64,000 bases of DNA from Methylobacterium crusticola (GCF_003574465.1 NZ_QOWC01000003.1:1-64000), one strand, 5' to 3'; numbered from the stretch's first letter, positions 38,963-48,081 are shown. Made by a program: numbers and translations. The notes: generated from the sequence alone by a model not told the origin.

Positions 38963-40189
38963 ATGACACGGTCGCGGGACCTCCAGCCTGTGACCCTCGC
39001 GTCCGACAACATCCTGACCCGTCCGCTCGGGCTCCGGGACGGCGCGCCCTCCCGCGCGGCCCGCCGGCGCGCCGCGCTCCGGCCGGGGCCGATCCTCGCC
39101 GGCGCCGCGGGCGCCGCCGTCCTGGCCCTCGCGGGCTACCTCGGCCTGAGCGACGACCCGCTCGGGGGCGAGCCCCACGTCCTCGTGCCGATCGAGATCC
39201 GCCAGCCCGCCCCGGACCGGCCCGAGGCGGGCGCCCCGGCGCGGGGCGCCGGCGAGGGGGCGAGCCGCAGCGCCGGCGAGGTCGAGCGCGCCTCCGGCGT
39301 CGCGGTCACGCGGCCGGACGGCACCGCCGCGCCGGATTCCGTGGTGATCCGGGTGCCGGGCGCCGGCCCGGTCCAGCTCGCGCCCGCGCCCGACCCGCGC
39401 CTCGTCGAGCGCGGGCGCTACGGCACCCTGCCGCGGATCGGGCCCGACGGCAGCCGCGCCCTCGACGTCTACGCCCGCCCCGAGGCGCCGGGCCTGGAGC
39501 GGGGCGGAGCCCCGGCCGGGCGGGTCGCGCTCCTCGTCGCCGGCCTCGGCATCGGGCAGGCGGCGACCCAGGACGCCGTGCAGAAGCTGCCCCCCGCCGT
39601 CACCCTGGCGTTCGCGCCCTACGGCGCCGACGTGCTGCGGGCGGTCGCCCGGGCCCGGGAGGCGGGCCACGAGGTCATGGTCCAGGCCCCGATGGAGCCC
39701 TTCGACTATCCCGACAACGATCCGGGCCCCCAGACGCTCCTCGCGGGCGCGAGGGCGGCCGACAACATCGACCGCCTCGGCTTCGTCCTCGGCCGGGTTC
39801 CGGGCGCGGTCGGGGTCGTGAACTTCATGGGCGCGCGCTTCACCGGGGAGCCCGCCGCCCTCGACCCGGTGCTGCGGGAGATCGGCGCCCGCGGCCTCGG
39901 CTTCCTCGACGACGGCTCCTCGCCGCGCTCGGTCGCCCGCGAGGCCGCCCGCAAGGCCAAGGTCCCGGCGGCCCGGGCCGAGATCGTGGTCGACGCCGTG
40001 CCGCGCCCGGACGCCATCGACCGCGAGCTCGCCCGCCTGGAGGACGCCGCCCGCAGGACCGGCTTCGCCCTCGGCAGCGCCAGCGCCCTGCCGCTCTCCA
40101 TCGACCGCGTCGCGCGCTGGTCCCGGGACCTGGAGGCGCGGGGGATCCTGCTCGTCCCGGTCAGCCGGGCGCTGCGCACCGCCCCGTGA
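38963..40189 (+). CDS. Divergent polysaccharide deacetylase (YibQ-like)
   Basis: A 408-aa protein with one N-terminal TM anchor (about 42-62), a Pro/Ala-rich linker to about 180, and a C-terminal divergent polysaccharide-deacetylase domain: [11 protein letters not shown] at about 190-200, [30 protein letters not shown] and FMGARFT. YibQ-type domains are often encoded next to envC and ctpA, as here, suggesting an envelope or septum role; activity is unproven for the family. I prefer ATG 38963 over 38909, which lies at the terminator stem. Confidence 0.88.
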   Translation: MTRSRDLQPVTLASDNILTRPLGLRDGAPSRAARRRAALRPGPILAGAAGAAVLALAGYLGLSDDPLGGEPHVLVPIEIRQPAPDRPEAGAPARGAGEGASRSAGEVERASGVAVTRPDGTAAPDSVVIRVPGAGPVQLAPAPDPRLVERGRYGTLPRIGPDGSRALDVYARPEAPGLERGGAPAGRVALLVAGLGIGQAATQDAVQKLPPAVTLAFAPYGADVLRAVARAREAGHEVMVQAPMEPFDYPDNDPGPQTLLAGARAADNIDRLGFVLGRVPGAVGVVNFMGARFTGEPAALDPVLREIGARGLGFLDDGSSPRSVAREAARKAKVPAARAEIVVDAVPRPDAIDRELARLEDAARRTGFALGSASALPLSIDRVARWSRDLEARGILLVPVSRALRTAP

Positions 40190-40277
40190 GCCCGGCGCCC
40201 CGCGACCGCAACGCCCCCGCAGCCCCTGGCGCCGGCCGGCCTCCCCTCCGGCGCGAAATGCCCGTAAGGTCGCCCCG

Positions 40278-40814
40278 ATGTCGCCCCCGACCCGCTCCCC
40301 CGACGCCCTCGCCGACCTGCCCTACCGCCCCTGCGTCGGCATCGCGCTCTTCAACCGCGACGGCCTCGTCTTCGCCGGGCACCGCCGGGGCGAGGCGGGG
40401 GCGAGCCTCGGCGGGCGGTCCTGGCAGATGCCCCAGGGCGGCATCGACGCGGGCGAGGCGCCCCGGGACGCCGCCCTGCGCGAGCTCTACGAGGAGACCA
40501 ACGTGGCGCCGGGCTCCGTGCGCTTCCTCGCCGAGGCTCCGGGCTGGTACAGCTACGACCTGCCGACCTTCGCGGCGGGCAAGCCCTGGAAGGGGCGCTA
40601 CCGGGGCCAGACGCAGAAATGGTTCGCCTTCGCCTTCCAGGGCGCCGACAGCGAGATCGACATCCACCATCCGGCCGGCGGTGCCCACAAGGCGGAGTTC
40701 GACGCCTGGCGCTGGGAGCCCCTCGCCAACCTCGCGGACCTCATCATCCCGTTCAAGCGCCCGGTCTACGAGCAGGTGATCGCCGCGTTCGCGCCCTTCG
40801 CCCGCCCGGCGTGA
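40278..40814 (+). CDS. rppH: RNA 5'-pyrophosphohydrolase
   Basis: Nudix hydrolase that removes pyrophosphate from RNA 5' ends to start decay, or cleaves diadenosine polyphosphates (IalA function). 178 aa. The Nudix box spans 54-76 with Glu60, Arg68, Glu69, Glu72 and Glu73 present; the usual late Gly is Asn75, as in other alphaproteobacterial Rpp[22 protein letters not shown] is at the N terminus and [10 protein letters not shown] leads into the box. Last member of the envC-ctpA-deacetylase run. Confidence 0.94.
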   Translation: MSPPTRSPDALADLPYRPCVGIALFNRDGLVFAGHRRGEAGASLGGRSWQMPQGGIDAGEAPRDAALRELYEETNVAPGSVRFLAEAPGWYSYDLPTFAAGKPWKGRYRGQTQKWFAFAFQGADSEIDIHHPAGGAHKAEFDAWRWEPLANLADLIIPFKRPVYEQVIAAFAPFARPA

Positions 40815-40848
40815 CGGCCGCCCCCGTTCCCACCGGCGCGGCCCGGGC

Positions 40849-41538
40849 ATGATCCGCGGGGGGTGCGCGTTCCTGGCGATCCTGCTGTTCTGGCTCGCCT
40901 ACGGGCTCTCGCCCTACGTCGCGCTCTACCGCCTCGCCCGTGCGGTGCAGGCCCACGACGCCCAGGCGGTGGCCGACCGGGTCAACTTCCGCACCCTGCG
41001 CCTCTCCCTGACCAAGCAGGCGATGGCGGCGGCCGTCGACGGGATCGCGGCCCGGCGCGACCTCTCCCCCCGCGAGCGCCAGATCCTCAACGAGGCCGCC
41101 GGAACCCTCGCCGAGCCGGTGGTGGAGACCCTGGTCACCCCCGAGACCCTGATCGACCTCCTCGACGACGGCTGGCCGCAGCGCCTCGTCCTCGACGCCC
41201 GCCCGCTGGACGGCCCGGCCCCCCGCGAGAGCCCTGCCTCCCGCGAAAGCCCTGCCCTGCAGGAGAGCCCGCCCGCCGGGACCCGCGAGGCGCCCCACCC
41301 TGAGCGCGTCGGCCTCCCGGCCACGAGCCTGTGGCAGCTCTTCGCGCTCTTCCGCTCGGCGGAGCCGCGGGGATTCCGGGGCATCGTGGTGAGCTACCCG
41401 CCGAACCGCCCCCACGAGGGCCAGTTCCGCCTGCGCCTGCGCCTGCGCGGCTGGACCTGGCGGGTGGTGGACCTCGAGCTCCCCGCCGACCTGCGCGAGC
41501 GCATCAGCCAGAAGCTCACCCGCGCCCCCAAGCGGTGA
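40849..41538 (+). CDS. DUF2939 family membrane-anchored protein
   Basis: A 229-aa protein with one N-terminal TM/signal-anchor (FLAILLFWLAYGLSPYVALYRL at about 8-29 read in two parts) and a soluble domain with the DUF2939 pattern ARAVQAHDAQAVADRVNF. A short Ser/Pro-rich repeat (RESPAS, RESPAL, QESP) interrupts the domain at about 125-140. Function unknown; a periplasmic location is inferred. It follows rppH by 34 nt. Confidence 0.75.
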   Translation: MIRGGCAFLAILLFWLAYGLSPYVALYRLARAVQAHDAQAVADRVNFRTLRLSLTKQAMAAAVDGIAARRDLSPRERQILNEAAGTLAEPVVETLVTPETLIDLLDDGWPQRLVLDARPLDGPAPRESPASRESPALQESPPAGTREAPHPERVGLPATSLWQLFALFRSAEPRGFRGIVVSYPPNRPHEGQFRLRLRLRGWTWRVVDLELPADLRERISQKLTRAPKR

Positions 41539-41573
41539 GCGGGGGACGAGCCCGGCACGGCGCCCCGCGGCCC

Positions 41574-41605
41574 CTTGATGAGCCGTCGGCCGGCCCTCAT
41601 ATCTG
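41574..41605 (+). promoter_or_regulatory. Candidate sigma-32 (RpoH) heat-shock promoter
   Basis: CTTGAT at 41574-41579 and CTCATATCTG at 41596-41605, with 18 nt between the CTTG core and the -10 block. This resembles the alphaproteobacterial RpoH consensus (CTTG, then about 17-18 nt, then C-Y-TATNTG-like). It is correctly placed before the Hsp20 gene and leaves a leader of about 90 nt. Confidence 0.55.
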
Positions 41606-41665
41606 CCGAGGCCGGCAGGGTTGCGGTCGGCCGCACGAGCGCTGCATCCGCGGGCTCGCACCCAC

Positions 41666-41693
41666 CGAAGTGCCTCGTCGCAACAGGGCTTCG
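41666..41693 (+). promoter_or_regulatory. Candidate RNA thermometer hairpin over the hsp20 SD
   Basis: CGAAGT (41666-41671) pairs with GCTTCG (41688-41693), and after a bulged G, CCT (41673-41675) pairs with AGG (41685-41687), which is the Shine-Dalgarno of the Hsp20 gene. The loop is CGTCGCAAC. A bulged G opposite the SD is a known trait of ROSE-type thermometers in Hyphomicrobiales small heat-shock genes. Folding was done by eye. Confidence 0.4.
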
Positions 41694-41701
41694 AACACGA
41701 C

Positions 41702-42136
41702 ATGACGCGTCCCTCGCCCTTCGGGCATCCGTTCCTGCTGGGGTTCGACGAGATCGAGCAGGCGCTCGACCGCGTCGCCAAGGCGGCGAACGACGGCTAC
41801 CCGCCCTACAACATCGAGCGCCTCGTGCGCACCGACCGCGAGCCCGAGCGGCTCCGCATCACGCTGGCGGTGGCGGGCTTCACGCGCGACCAGCTCGACG
41901 TGACTCTGGAGGAGAGCCAGCTCATCGTCCGCGGCCGCCAGGCCGACGACAAGAGCCGGACCTACCTGCATCGCGGCATCGCGGCCCGCCAGTTCCAGCG
42001 CGCCTTCCTGCTCGCCGACGGCATGGAGGTCCTGGGCGCCGATCTCTCGAACGGCCTCCTGTCCATCGACCTCGCGCGGCCGGAGCCGGAGCGGATCGTG
42101 CGACGGATCGACATCGGGTCGCGCGACGCCGAGTGA
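41702..42136 (+). CDS. Small heat-shock protein, Hsp20 family
   Basis: A 144-aa alpha-crystallin-domain chaperone that holds unfolded proteins. YPPYNIER starts the domain, RLRITLAVAGF and LIVRGRQ are strands of the core, and YLHRGIAARQFQRAFLLADGM resembles the IbpA/HspH class A pattern. Start ATG 41702 (MTRPSPFGHPFLLGFDEIE), with AGGG 13 nt upstream. A candidate RpoH promoter and an SD-masking hairpin precede it. The DUF1150 gene follows, the usual Hyphomicrobiales arrangement. Confidence 0.94.
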   Translation: MTRPSPFGHPFLLGFDEIEQALDRVAKAANDGYPPYNIERLVRTDREPERLRITLAVAGFTRDQLDVTLEESQLIVRGRQADDKSRTYLHRGIAARQFQRAFLLADGMEVLGADLSNGLLSIDLARPEPERIVRRIDIGSRDAE

Positions 42137-42226
42137 GGCTCCCCATATCCTGTTCACCGGCCGGACCGATGCCGCTTCGGGGTATCGCCGGCCTTCGCTC
42201 TGCCGCCTGATAGAGGAGGGCGCATC

Positions 42227-42478
42227 ATGACCGACGCTACCCACACCATGGATTCCGACGCGCTCGCGGCCCTCGGCGAGGGCCACGTCGCCTACGTCCG
42301 GGCCATGCGCTCCGAGGACGTCATGCGGCTCTTCCCGCAGGCGCCGGACCTGACCCCGGGCCTCGACGTGTTCGCCCTGCTCTCGGCGAGCGGGGCCCCG
42401 ATCCTGCTCACCGACAGCCGCGACGCGGCGATCGCCAACGCCTGGGCGAACGACCTCCAGGCCGTCAGCGTGCACTGA
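42227..42478 (+). CDS. DUF1150 family small protein
   Basis: An 83-aa protein with the DUF1150 pattern LGEGHVAYVRAMRSEDV and GAPILLTDSRDAAIANAWANDL. It has no known activity but is repeatedly found just after hsp20 genes in alphaproteobacteria, so it probably takes part in the heat response. A strong AGGAGG lies before the ATG at 42227. It converges with the hydrolase gene, 10 nt between stops. Confidence 0.85.
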   Translation: MTDATHTMDSDALAALGEGHVAYVRAMRSEDVMRLFPQAPDLTPGLDVFALLSASGAPILLTDSRDAAIANAWANDLQAVSVH

Positions 42479-42488
42479 GCCGCAAGGC

Positions 42489-43280
42489 TCACGGCGCCGG
42501 TGGCGCCATAGCCGGTGGCGCCACGCCCTCGACCGCCGCGACGAGGCGGTCGAGGTCGGCCGGGCCCGACAGGCGGTGATCCCCGTCCTTGATCAGGGTG
42601 AGGATCACGCCGTGCCCGGGCAGGCGCTCGACGATCCTCAGGGCGTGCCGCCACGGCACGTCCGGGTCGGCCATGCCCTGCAGGATGTGCACCGGGCAGC
42701 CCGGATCGATCGGGGCACCGAGCAGGCAGTGCCGGCGCCCGTCCTCGATCAGGGCCCGCGTCACCGGGGTCGGCTCCGGGGAGTAGGCGGAGCCGCGCTG
42801 CCAGACCCCGTCCCGCATCACCTGCGCGCGCACCTCCTCGGGGAAGCGCGCCCACATCAGCTCCTCGGTGAAGTCCACCGCGGGCGCGATCAGCACGAGG
42901 CCGGCCGGGCGCACCCGGCGCGCGGCCAGGAGGGCGATCCAGCCGCCCATCGACGAGCCGACGAGGACCGGCCGCTCGGCGGCGTGGCGGCCGATCACCG
43001 CCTCCGCGTCCGCGAGCCAGTCCGAGATCGTGAAATCCGCGAAGCGCCCCTCCGACTCGCCGTGTCCGGCGTAATCGAAGCGCACGAGGCTGCGGCCTCG
43101 CGCCGCAGCCCACGCGTCCAGGGCCTCGGCCTTGGTGGCGCGCATGTCGGACCGGAAGCCGCCGAGCCAGACCACCGGCGGCCCCGCGCCCGGGCGCACC
43201 AGGGTGGCGAGCCGGCGCGCCCCGGGGCCAGTGCCGACCGGCATCAGGGTGGCGGGGCTGCGTGCGCTCTCGTCGTTCAT
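42489..43280 (-). CDS. Alpha/beta hydrolase
   Basis: A 263-aa alpha/beta-hydrolase. The nucleophile elbow GSSMGG is at about 108-113 (first Ser after Gly-Ser in VLVGSSMGGW), the oxyanion region is WLGGFRSDM near 38-46, RFDYAGHGES is at about 67-76, and the acid/His come from ILQGMADPDVPW and DGDHRLSG. The arrangement resembles the ABHD10/palmitoyl-thioesterase-like group of alphaproteobacteria. Substrate unknown; cytoplasmic, no signal peptide. Confidence 0.85.
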   Translation of the reverse strand: MNDESARSPATLMPVGTGPGARRLATLVRPGAGPPVVWLGGFRSDMRATKAEALDAWAAARGRSLVRFDYAGHGESEGRFADFTISDWLADAEAVIGRHAAERPVLVGSSMGGWIALLAARRVRPAGLVLIAPAVDFTEELMWARFPEEVRAQVMRDGVWQRGSAYSPEPTPVTRALIEDGRRHCLLGAPIDPGCPVHILQGMADPDVPWRHALRIVERLPGHGVILTLIKDGDHRLSGPADLDRLVAAVEGVAPPAMAPPAP

Positions 43281-43502
43281 GTCGCTGTTCCCGGTGACGG
43301 CCCTATGTCAGCTCTTCGGCGCGGCCGCCGGCCGGGACCGGGCGACCGCCAGGGTTTACCGATCCGCAACGCGATCACGCGATTGTCGCGCACCGAGCCG
43401 AGGGCGGCTTCTACGACGAAGTCCGCCCGCCACGCCAACCCTGCACGGAGCGGGCACCGCATTGCCGCGAGAGCGACCATCACAGCACTGACCCGGAACC
43501 TC

Positions 43503-44735
43503 ATGCCGTCGAGCCAGGCCACGCCCTTTCCGGCCGCGAGCCACCCCCTCGCGGGGCGAACGGTGCTCCAGATCATCCCCGATCTGGACGCCGGGGGCGC
43601 CGAGCGCACGGCAGTGGACGTCGCGGCGGCGCTGGCGGCGGTGGGTGCCCGGGCGCTCGTCGCCACGGAGGGCGGCCGCCTCGTCGGCGAGCTCCAGGCC
43701 AAGGGCGGGGTCTGGGTGCCGTTCCCGGCCCGCAGCAAGAATCCCCTCGCCATGGCGCTGAACGTCGGGCGCCTCGCCCGGATCTGCCGGGCCGAGGGGG
43801 TCGCGCTCATCCACGCCCGCTCGCGGGCGCCGGCCTGGGTCGCCCTCGGGGTGCATCGCCGCCTGCGGATCCCGTTCGTGACGACGTACCACGGCAGCTA
43901 TTCCGGCCGCACCCCGGTGAAGCTCCTGTACAACTCGGTCATGGCGCGGGGCGACGTGGTGATCGCCAACTCCCACTTCACGGCCGACGCGATCCTGGCC
44001 CTCCATCCCCACGTCGTGGGAGAGCGCCTGCGGGTGATCCATCGCGGCACCGACCTCGCGGCCTTCGCGCCGTCCCAGGTCGCACCGGCCCGGGTCGAGG
44101 CCCTGCGCCGGTCCTGGGGTGTGGCGCCGCATGAGCGCGTCGTGCTGCTCGCCGCGCGCCTCACGCCCTGGAAGGGCCACCGGGTCCTGATCGAGGCCGC
44201 CGCCGCCCTGCGCGACCGCGGCATGGCCGACTTCACGGTGGTGCTCGCCGGCGACCCGCAGGGACGCACGGCCTACGTCCGGGAGCTCGACGCCCTCATC
44301 GCCGCCCATCGCCTGGCCGGGATCGTGCGCCGGGTCGGGCACTGCGCCGACATGCCGGCGGCCTTCCGGGCCGCCTCCGTGGTGGCGGTGCCCTCGACCG
44401 AGCCGGAGGCGTTCGGCCGCTCGGCCGTGGAGGCCCAGGCCCTCGGCACCCCGGTGGTCGTGTCCGACCTCGGCGCGGTGCCCGAGACGGTGCTGGCCCC
44501 CCCGGAGGTGCCCGCCTCCGAGCGGACGGGCTGGCGCGTGCCGGCCGGCGACGCCGCAGCCCTCGCGGCGGCGCTCGCGGAGGTGCTCCAGCTCGGGGCC
44601 AGCGCCCGGGACGCCCTGGTGCGCCGGGCGCGCGCCCACGTCGAGCAGCATTTCTCCCTCGAGCGCATGCTCGCAGATACTCTGGAGGTCTATAGCGCGC
44701 TCCTGGACGCCCCGATACCGGGGCAGGGGCCCTGA
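43503..44735 (+). CDS. Glycosyltransferase family 4
   Basis: A 410-aa GT-B enzyme. VLQIIPDLDAGGAERTAVDVA (about 21-41, in two blocks) is the N-terminal motif, and the C-terminal half has LLAARLTPWKGH, PSTEPEAFGRSAVEAQALGTPVVVSD (EX7E-type donor site) and a C-terminal helix. It would transfer a sugar to a lipid-linked or LPS acceptor. It is alone, with no polysaccharide cluster, so the glycan cannot be named. Start ATG 43503; the upstream open frame back to 42576 is antisense to the hydrolase gene. Confidence 0.9.
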   Translation: MPSSQATPFPAASHPLAGRTVLQIIPDLDAGGAERTAVDVAAALAAVGARALVATEGGRLVGELQAKGGVWVPFPARSKNPLAMALNVGRLARICRAEGVALIHARSRAPAWVALGVHRRLRIPFVTTYHGSYSGRTPVKLLYNSVMARGDVVIANSHFTADAILALHPHVVGERLRVIHRGTDLAAFAPSQVAPARVEALRRSWGVAPHERVVLLAARLTPWKGHRVLIEAAAALRDRGMADFTVVLAGDPQGRTAYVRELDALIAAHRLAGIVRRVGHCADMPAAFRAASVVAVPSTEPEAFGRSAVEAQALGTPVVVSDLGAVPETVLAPPEVPASERTGWRVPAGDAAALAAALAEVLQLGASARDALVRRARAHVEQHFSLERMLADTLEVYSALLDAPIPGQGP

Positions 44736-44944
44736 GGCGCGCGCGAAGACAGCGGACGGCCAAGATCTCACGCGAGATTCGCCTTCCCGCAACCAAGTTC
44801 CGCATCCGCGAGTTGACAACGCGTGCGGTTTAGCCAAGGTGACCGCGTTCACCTGAGTTTGACCGCGCGGTGGTTCGGGACCGGCCTTCGGGGCGAACGG
44901 TTCCCGGCCTGCCGCCGGCCGACGTCATTGAGGAGATTACAGCC

Positions 44945-45487
44945 ATTCGCAGACCTATGAGAGCCATGCCGGCCCCGCAGAAGGACGGGCCGCGCGCCAA
45001 CCGGGATATCCGCGGCGTCCGTGAAGTTCAGCTCATCGACGACAGCGGCCAGAACCGCGGCGTCATGGCGTTCTTCGACGCGCTGCAGCTCGCCGAAGAG
45101 GCCGGCCTCGACCTCGTCGAGATCGCGCCCAACTCGGCGCCACCGGTTTGCAAGCTTCTCGACTACGGCCGCTTCCGCTTCAACGAGCAGAAGAAGCAGG
45201 CCGAGGCGCGCAAGCGGCAGAAGACCGTCGAGGTCAAGGAGATCAAGCTCCGGCCCGGCATCGACAAGCACGACTACGAAGTCAAGATGAAGGCCGTGCA
45301 GCGCTTCTTCGAGGAGGGCGACAAGGTCAAGGTGACGCTCCGCTTCCGCGGTCGCGAGATGGCGCACCAGGATCTCGGACTTCGTCTGCTCGAGCGCGTG
45401 AAGGCCGAGACGCAGGAGATCGCCAAGGTCGAGAGCGAGCCGCAGCTCGAGGGCCGCCAGATGATCATGATCCTGGCGCCGCGCTGA
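44945..45487 (+). CDS. infC: Translation initiation factor IF-3 (AUU start)
   Basis: IF-3 binds 30S and discriminates start codons. 180 aa. I choose ATT at 44945 (initiator, then [23 protein letters not shown]), because AGGAG at 44931-44935 lies 9 nt before it and N-terminal RRP(F/M)RA is the family's normal beginning; ATG 44957 lacks an SD. An AUU start is the hallmark of infC and lets IF-3 repress its own translation. The two-domain form is complete ([33 protein letters not shown]). A perfect TTGACA at 44813-44818 may be the -35 box, but I see no matching -10. It is not linked to rpmI-rplT here, which lie 4 kb away. Confidence 0.93.
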   Translation: MRRPMRAMPAPQKDGPRANRDIRGVREVQLIDDSGQNRGVMAFFDALQLAEEAGLDLVEIAPNSAPPVCKLLDYGRFRFNEQKKQAEARKRQKTVEVKEIKLRPGIDKHDYEVKMKAVQRFFEEGDKVKVTLRFRGREMAHQDLGLRLLERVKAETQEIAKVESEPQLEGRQMIMILAPR

Positions 45488-45505
45488 GCCCCCGGACGCG
45501 CAAGG

Positions 45506-45591
45506 CCCGAGAGCCTCCGGCTCGCACGACCCGAGCCCGCGGCTCGCGACCCGAGCCTCCGGCTCGCGGGCCCGAGCCCCCGGCTCGCGGG
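45506..45591. repeat. Four tandem 20-24-bp hairpin repeats after infC
   Basis: Units at 45506-45529, 45530-45549, 45550-45570 and 45571-45591 each read CCCGAG..CC(n)CGGCTCGC. Each contains a short inverted repeat CGAGCC/GGCTCG. The array fills the space between the convergent infC and glucosidase genes and could act as a two-way terminator. Confidence 0.75.
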
Positions 45592-45622
45592 ATCGAAGGG
45601 CCGGGCGCGTCCCGGCCCGTCG

Positions 45623-47929
45623 TCATTTGAGCAGCACGACCTGGGCGTCGCCGCTCCGGCGCAGCACGTTGACGGTGACGTCGGGGCCGTGCCGGTGCAG
45701 CAGCAGGTCGACCCGCGAGCCTCCGAGCCTGAGGTTGCGGATCAGCACGTCGTCGAGGAAGGCCGGCAGGATCGGGTCGCGGAAGCGGATCCGGTTGCGG
45801 TCGTGGCGCAGCTCCAGCCCGAGGCAGGCCGCCAGGAACGCGAACGGCGCCGCGGCGGCCCAGGCCTGCGGGCTGCACGCGACCGGGTAGTTCGTCGGCC
45901 CGCGCTGCTTGCGCTGGATGAAGCCGCAGAACAGCTCCGGCAGGCGCCGCCCCTCCTGGTACAGGGAAGCGCCGTGCTGGCCCTCGAACACCCGTGCGGC
46001 CTCGGCCTTCAGCCCGTAGCGGGCGAGGCCGAGCGCCACGAGGGCGTTGTCGTGCGGCCAGATCGAGCCGTTGTGGTACGACATCGGGTTGTAGCGCGCC
46101 TCGCCCACCGCGATGGTGCGCACGCCCCAGCCGTTGAAGCCGTCCCGCGACATCAGCACCGCGGCGACGCTCTCGGCCCGCTCCGGGAAGGCGATGCCGG
46201 TGAAGAGCGCGTGGCCGGCATTGGACGAGCGCACCGCGCAGGGGCGCTTCTCGCCGTCGAGGGCGAGGGCGTAGGTGCCGATCTCGGGCAGGAAGAACGC
46301 CGCGTCGAAGGCCTGCCGCAGGCGCTCGGATTCCGCCTTCAGCCGCTCGCTCAAGGCCGCGTCGCCGAGCGCCAGGGCGAGCTTGGCGGCGCCGCGCTTG
46401 GCCGCGTAGACGTAGCCCTGCACCTCGCAGAGCGCGATCGGCCCGTGGGCCATGCGGCCGTCGGCGTGGAAGATCGAGTCGTGGCTGTCCTTCCAGCCCT
46501 GGTTCGCCAGGCCCTTGTCGGTCTCGCGGGCGTACTCGACGAAGCCGTCGCCGTCCCGGTCGCCGTACCGGTCGATCCAGGCCAGCGCCGCCAGCACGTT
46601 GGGCCAGATCTCCGCGATCGTCGCGCGGTCCCCGGTCTGCTCGTAGTACTGGCCCGCCAGCATCACGAAGAGCGGGGTGGCGTCGATCGTCCCGTAGTAG
46701 AGGCGGAACGGCACCTCGCCGAGGATCGCCATCTCGCCGTTGCGGGTCTCGTGCAGGATCTTGCCGGGCTGGGCGTCGGCGGCCGGGTCGATCGTGGTCG
46801 CCTGCGTCGCCGCGAGGTGGCGCAGCACGCCCTTGGCGATGTTGGGGTCGATCCACAGCGTCATCATGGCGGTGATGATGCCGTCGCGCCCGAACACGGT
46901 GCTGTACCAGGGGATCCCGGCGTAGGGGTAGATGCCCTGCGGCGTGCGGCTCGCCAGCATGTAGAGGTCGGCCGTGGCGCGGCAGGCGGCCTCGTTGAAC
47001 TGGTCGTTCGAGCTCTCGATGGTGGTGATGCCGTCGGTGGCGGCCCGCAGGTCCCGGCGCGCGTCCCGGTACGCCAGGGCGAAGGCCATGCCCTCGCCCT
47101 TCGGGTGGCCGTCGTCCCGGCGCGGCTTGGGGTAGGCGGCCGAGGTCGGCGGCAGCGCGCTGCCCACTGCCGCCACGGCGACGCCCTCCCGGCTCAGGTC
47201 CACCGTGTCGCAGACGGCGCGCACGAAGACCGAGGCCCGGCCCCCGGCCGCGAGGCGCACCTCGAACTCCGCCCGGTTCGGCTCCAGGCGCGCGGGCCTC
47301 GGCCCGAAATGCATCCGGGTCGTGCGGCTGCGCGCGTCGAGCCCCACGTAGCGGAACGTGACCTCGGCGGGACCCGAGACCTCGACGCTGCGCCGGCCGC
47401 GCTCGGTCCGGTTCGTGCCCCGCACCTCGAACAGGTCGCGGAAATCCGCGTCGAAGGTGACCGCGACGCGCAGGTGGCGGGGCTTGGTGTCGTAGTTGCG
47501 CAGGCCGATGCGGTCGTAGCAGGTGCCGCGGAACAGGAATTTGGTGCGCTCGAGCGCGATGATCTCCCGCGGGATGCTGGTCTCGTCGCCGGCGTCGAGC
47601 CGGATGTCGGGCGTCGTGAGGTCGACCGAGAGCGCCCCGTTGTCGTCCTGGATCACCGAGCCGAGCAGGAGGGGCCGCTGGCCCTCCACCGTCAGCTCAA
47701 GGCGCGAGAGGAAGCGGGTGTCCTGGAAGTACAGGCCCTCGGGCCCGGGAAACACGCCGATGTCGCCGTAGCTGTCCAGCACCGCGAACGCGTCGCCGTG
47801 CTTGAGCGAGCGCAGGGGCCGCTCCACCAGCGAGGTCTGGGCCTCGATGTGGTACTGCGGCAGGTGCTCGTCGTCCGACGGCGCGGCGGAGGCGGTGGGG
47901 TGAGCGGGCGCCCGGACGGTCTCGACCAT
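45623..47929 (-). CDS. Amylo-alpha-1,6-glucosidase (glycogen debranching type)
   Basis: A 768-aa protein with an N-terminal GDE_N-type beta domain (EAQTSLVERPLRSLKHGDAFAVLDSYGDIG at about 30-60, in parts) and a C-terminal (alpha/alpha)6 barrel (RTPQGIYPYAGIPWYSTVFGRDGIITA, NQGWKDSHDSIF, SYHNGSIWPHDNALVA), the GH13-independent debranching type. It should hydrolyse alpha-1,6 branches of glycogen-like or other alpha-glucans; cytoplasmic. Start ATG 47929 follows GGAGAT; the frame is open to 48043. It is downstream of a GT4 gene but separated from it by a strong terminator. Confidence 0.9.
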   Translation of the reverse strand: MVETVRAPAHPTASAAPSDDEHLPQYHIEAQTSLVERPLRSLKHGDAFAVLDSYGDIGVFPGPEGLYFQDTRFLSRLELTVEGQRPLLLGSVIQDDNGALSVDLTTPDIRLDAGDETSIPREIIALERTKFLFRGTCYDRIGLRNYDTKPRHLRVAVTFDADFRDLFEVRGTNRTERGRRSVEVSGPAEVTFRYVGLDARSRTTRMHFGPRPARLEPNRAEFEVRLAAGGRASVFVRAVCDTVDLSREGVAVAAVGSALPPTSAAYPKPRRDDGHPKGEGMAFALAYRDARRDLRAATDGITTIESSNDQFNEAACRATADLYMLASRTPQGIYPYAGIPWYSTVFGRDGIITAMMTLWIDPNIAKGVLRHLAATQATTIDPAADAQPGKILHETRNGEMAILGEVPFRLYYGTIDATPLFVMLAGQYYEQTGDRATIAEIWPNVLAALAWIDRYGDRDGDGFVEYARETDKGLANQGWKDSHDSIFHADGRMAHGPIALCEVQGYVYAAKRGAAKLALALGDAALSERLKAESERLRQAFDAAFFLPEIGTYALALDGEKRPCAVRSSNAGHALFTGIAFPERAESVAAVLMSRDGFNGWGVRTIAVGEARYNPMSYHNGSIWPHDNALVALGLARYGLKAEAARVFEGQHGASLYQEGRRLPELFCGFIQRKQRGPTNYPVACSPQAWAAAAPFAFLAACLGLELRHDRNRIRFRDPILPAFLDDVLIRNLRLGGSRVDLLLHRHGPDVTVNVLRRSGDAQVVLLK

Positions 47930-48081
47930 CGGCACGGATCTCCAGGGAGTGTTGAGGCGCCGGCGCGATTCGCGGCCGGCCCCACCATACGCCCGCCAAT
48001 GTGGGCCATCGTGCGGCCGCAACCAGGGGGAGTTGGTGGGCATCCGCGCACGGATTTCAGGCAGTGCCGCCGCGGCGGAAA

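Noticed and set aside
42576..43502. Extended GT4 protein starting near 42576
   Set aside because: This part is antisense to the alpha/beta hydrolase gene, whose motifs are intact; the GT-B fold begins after 43503.
45506..45591. Short tandem units suggesting a CRISPR array
   Set aside because: Units are contiguous with no unique spacers of 30 or so bases, they are internally palindromic, and no cas genes are present.
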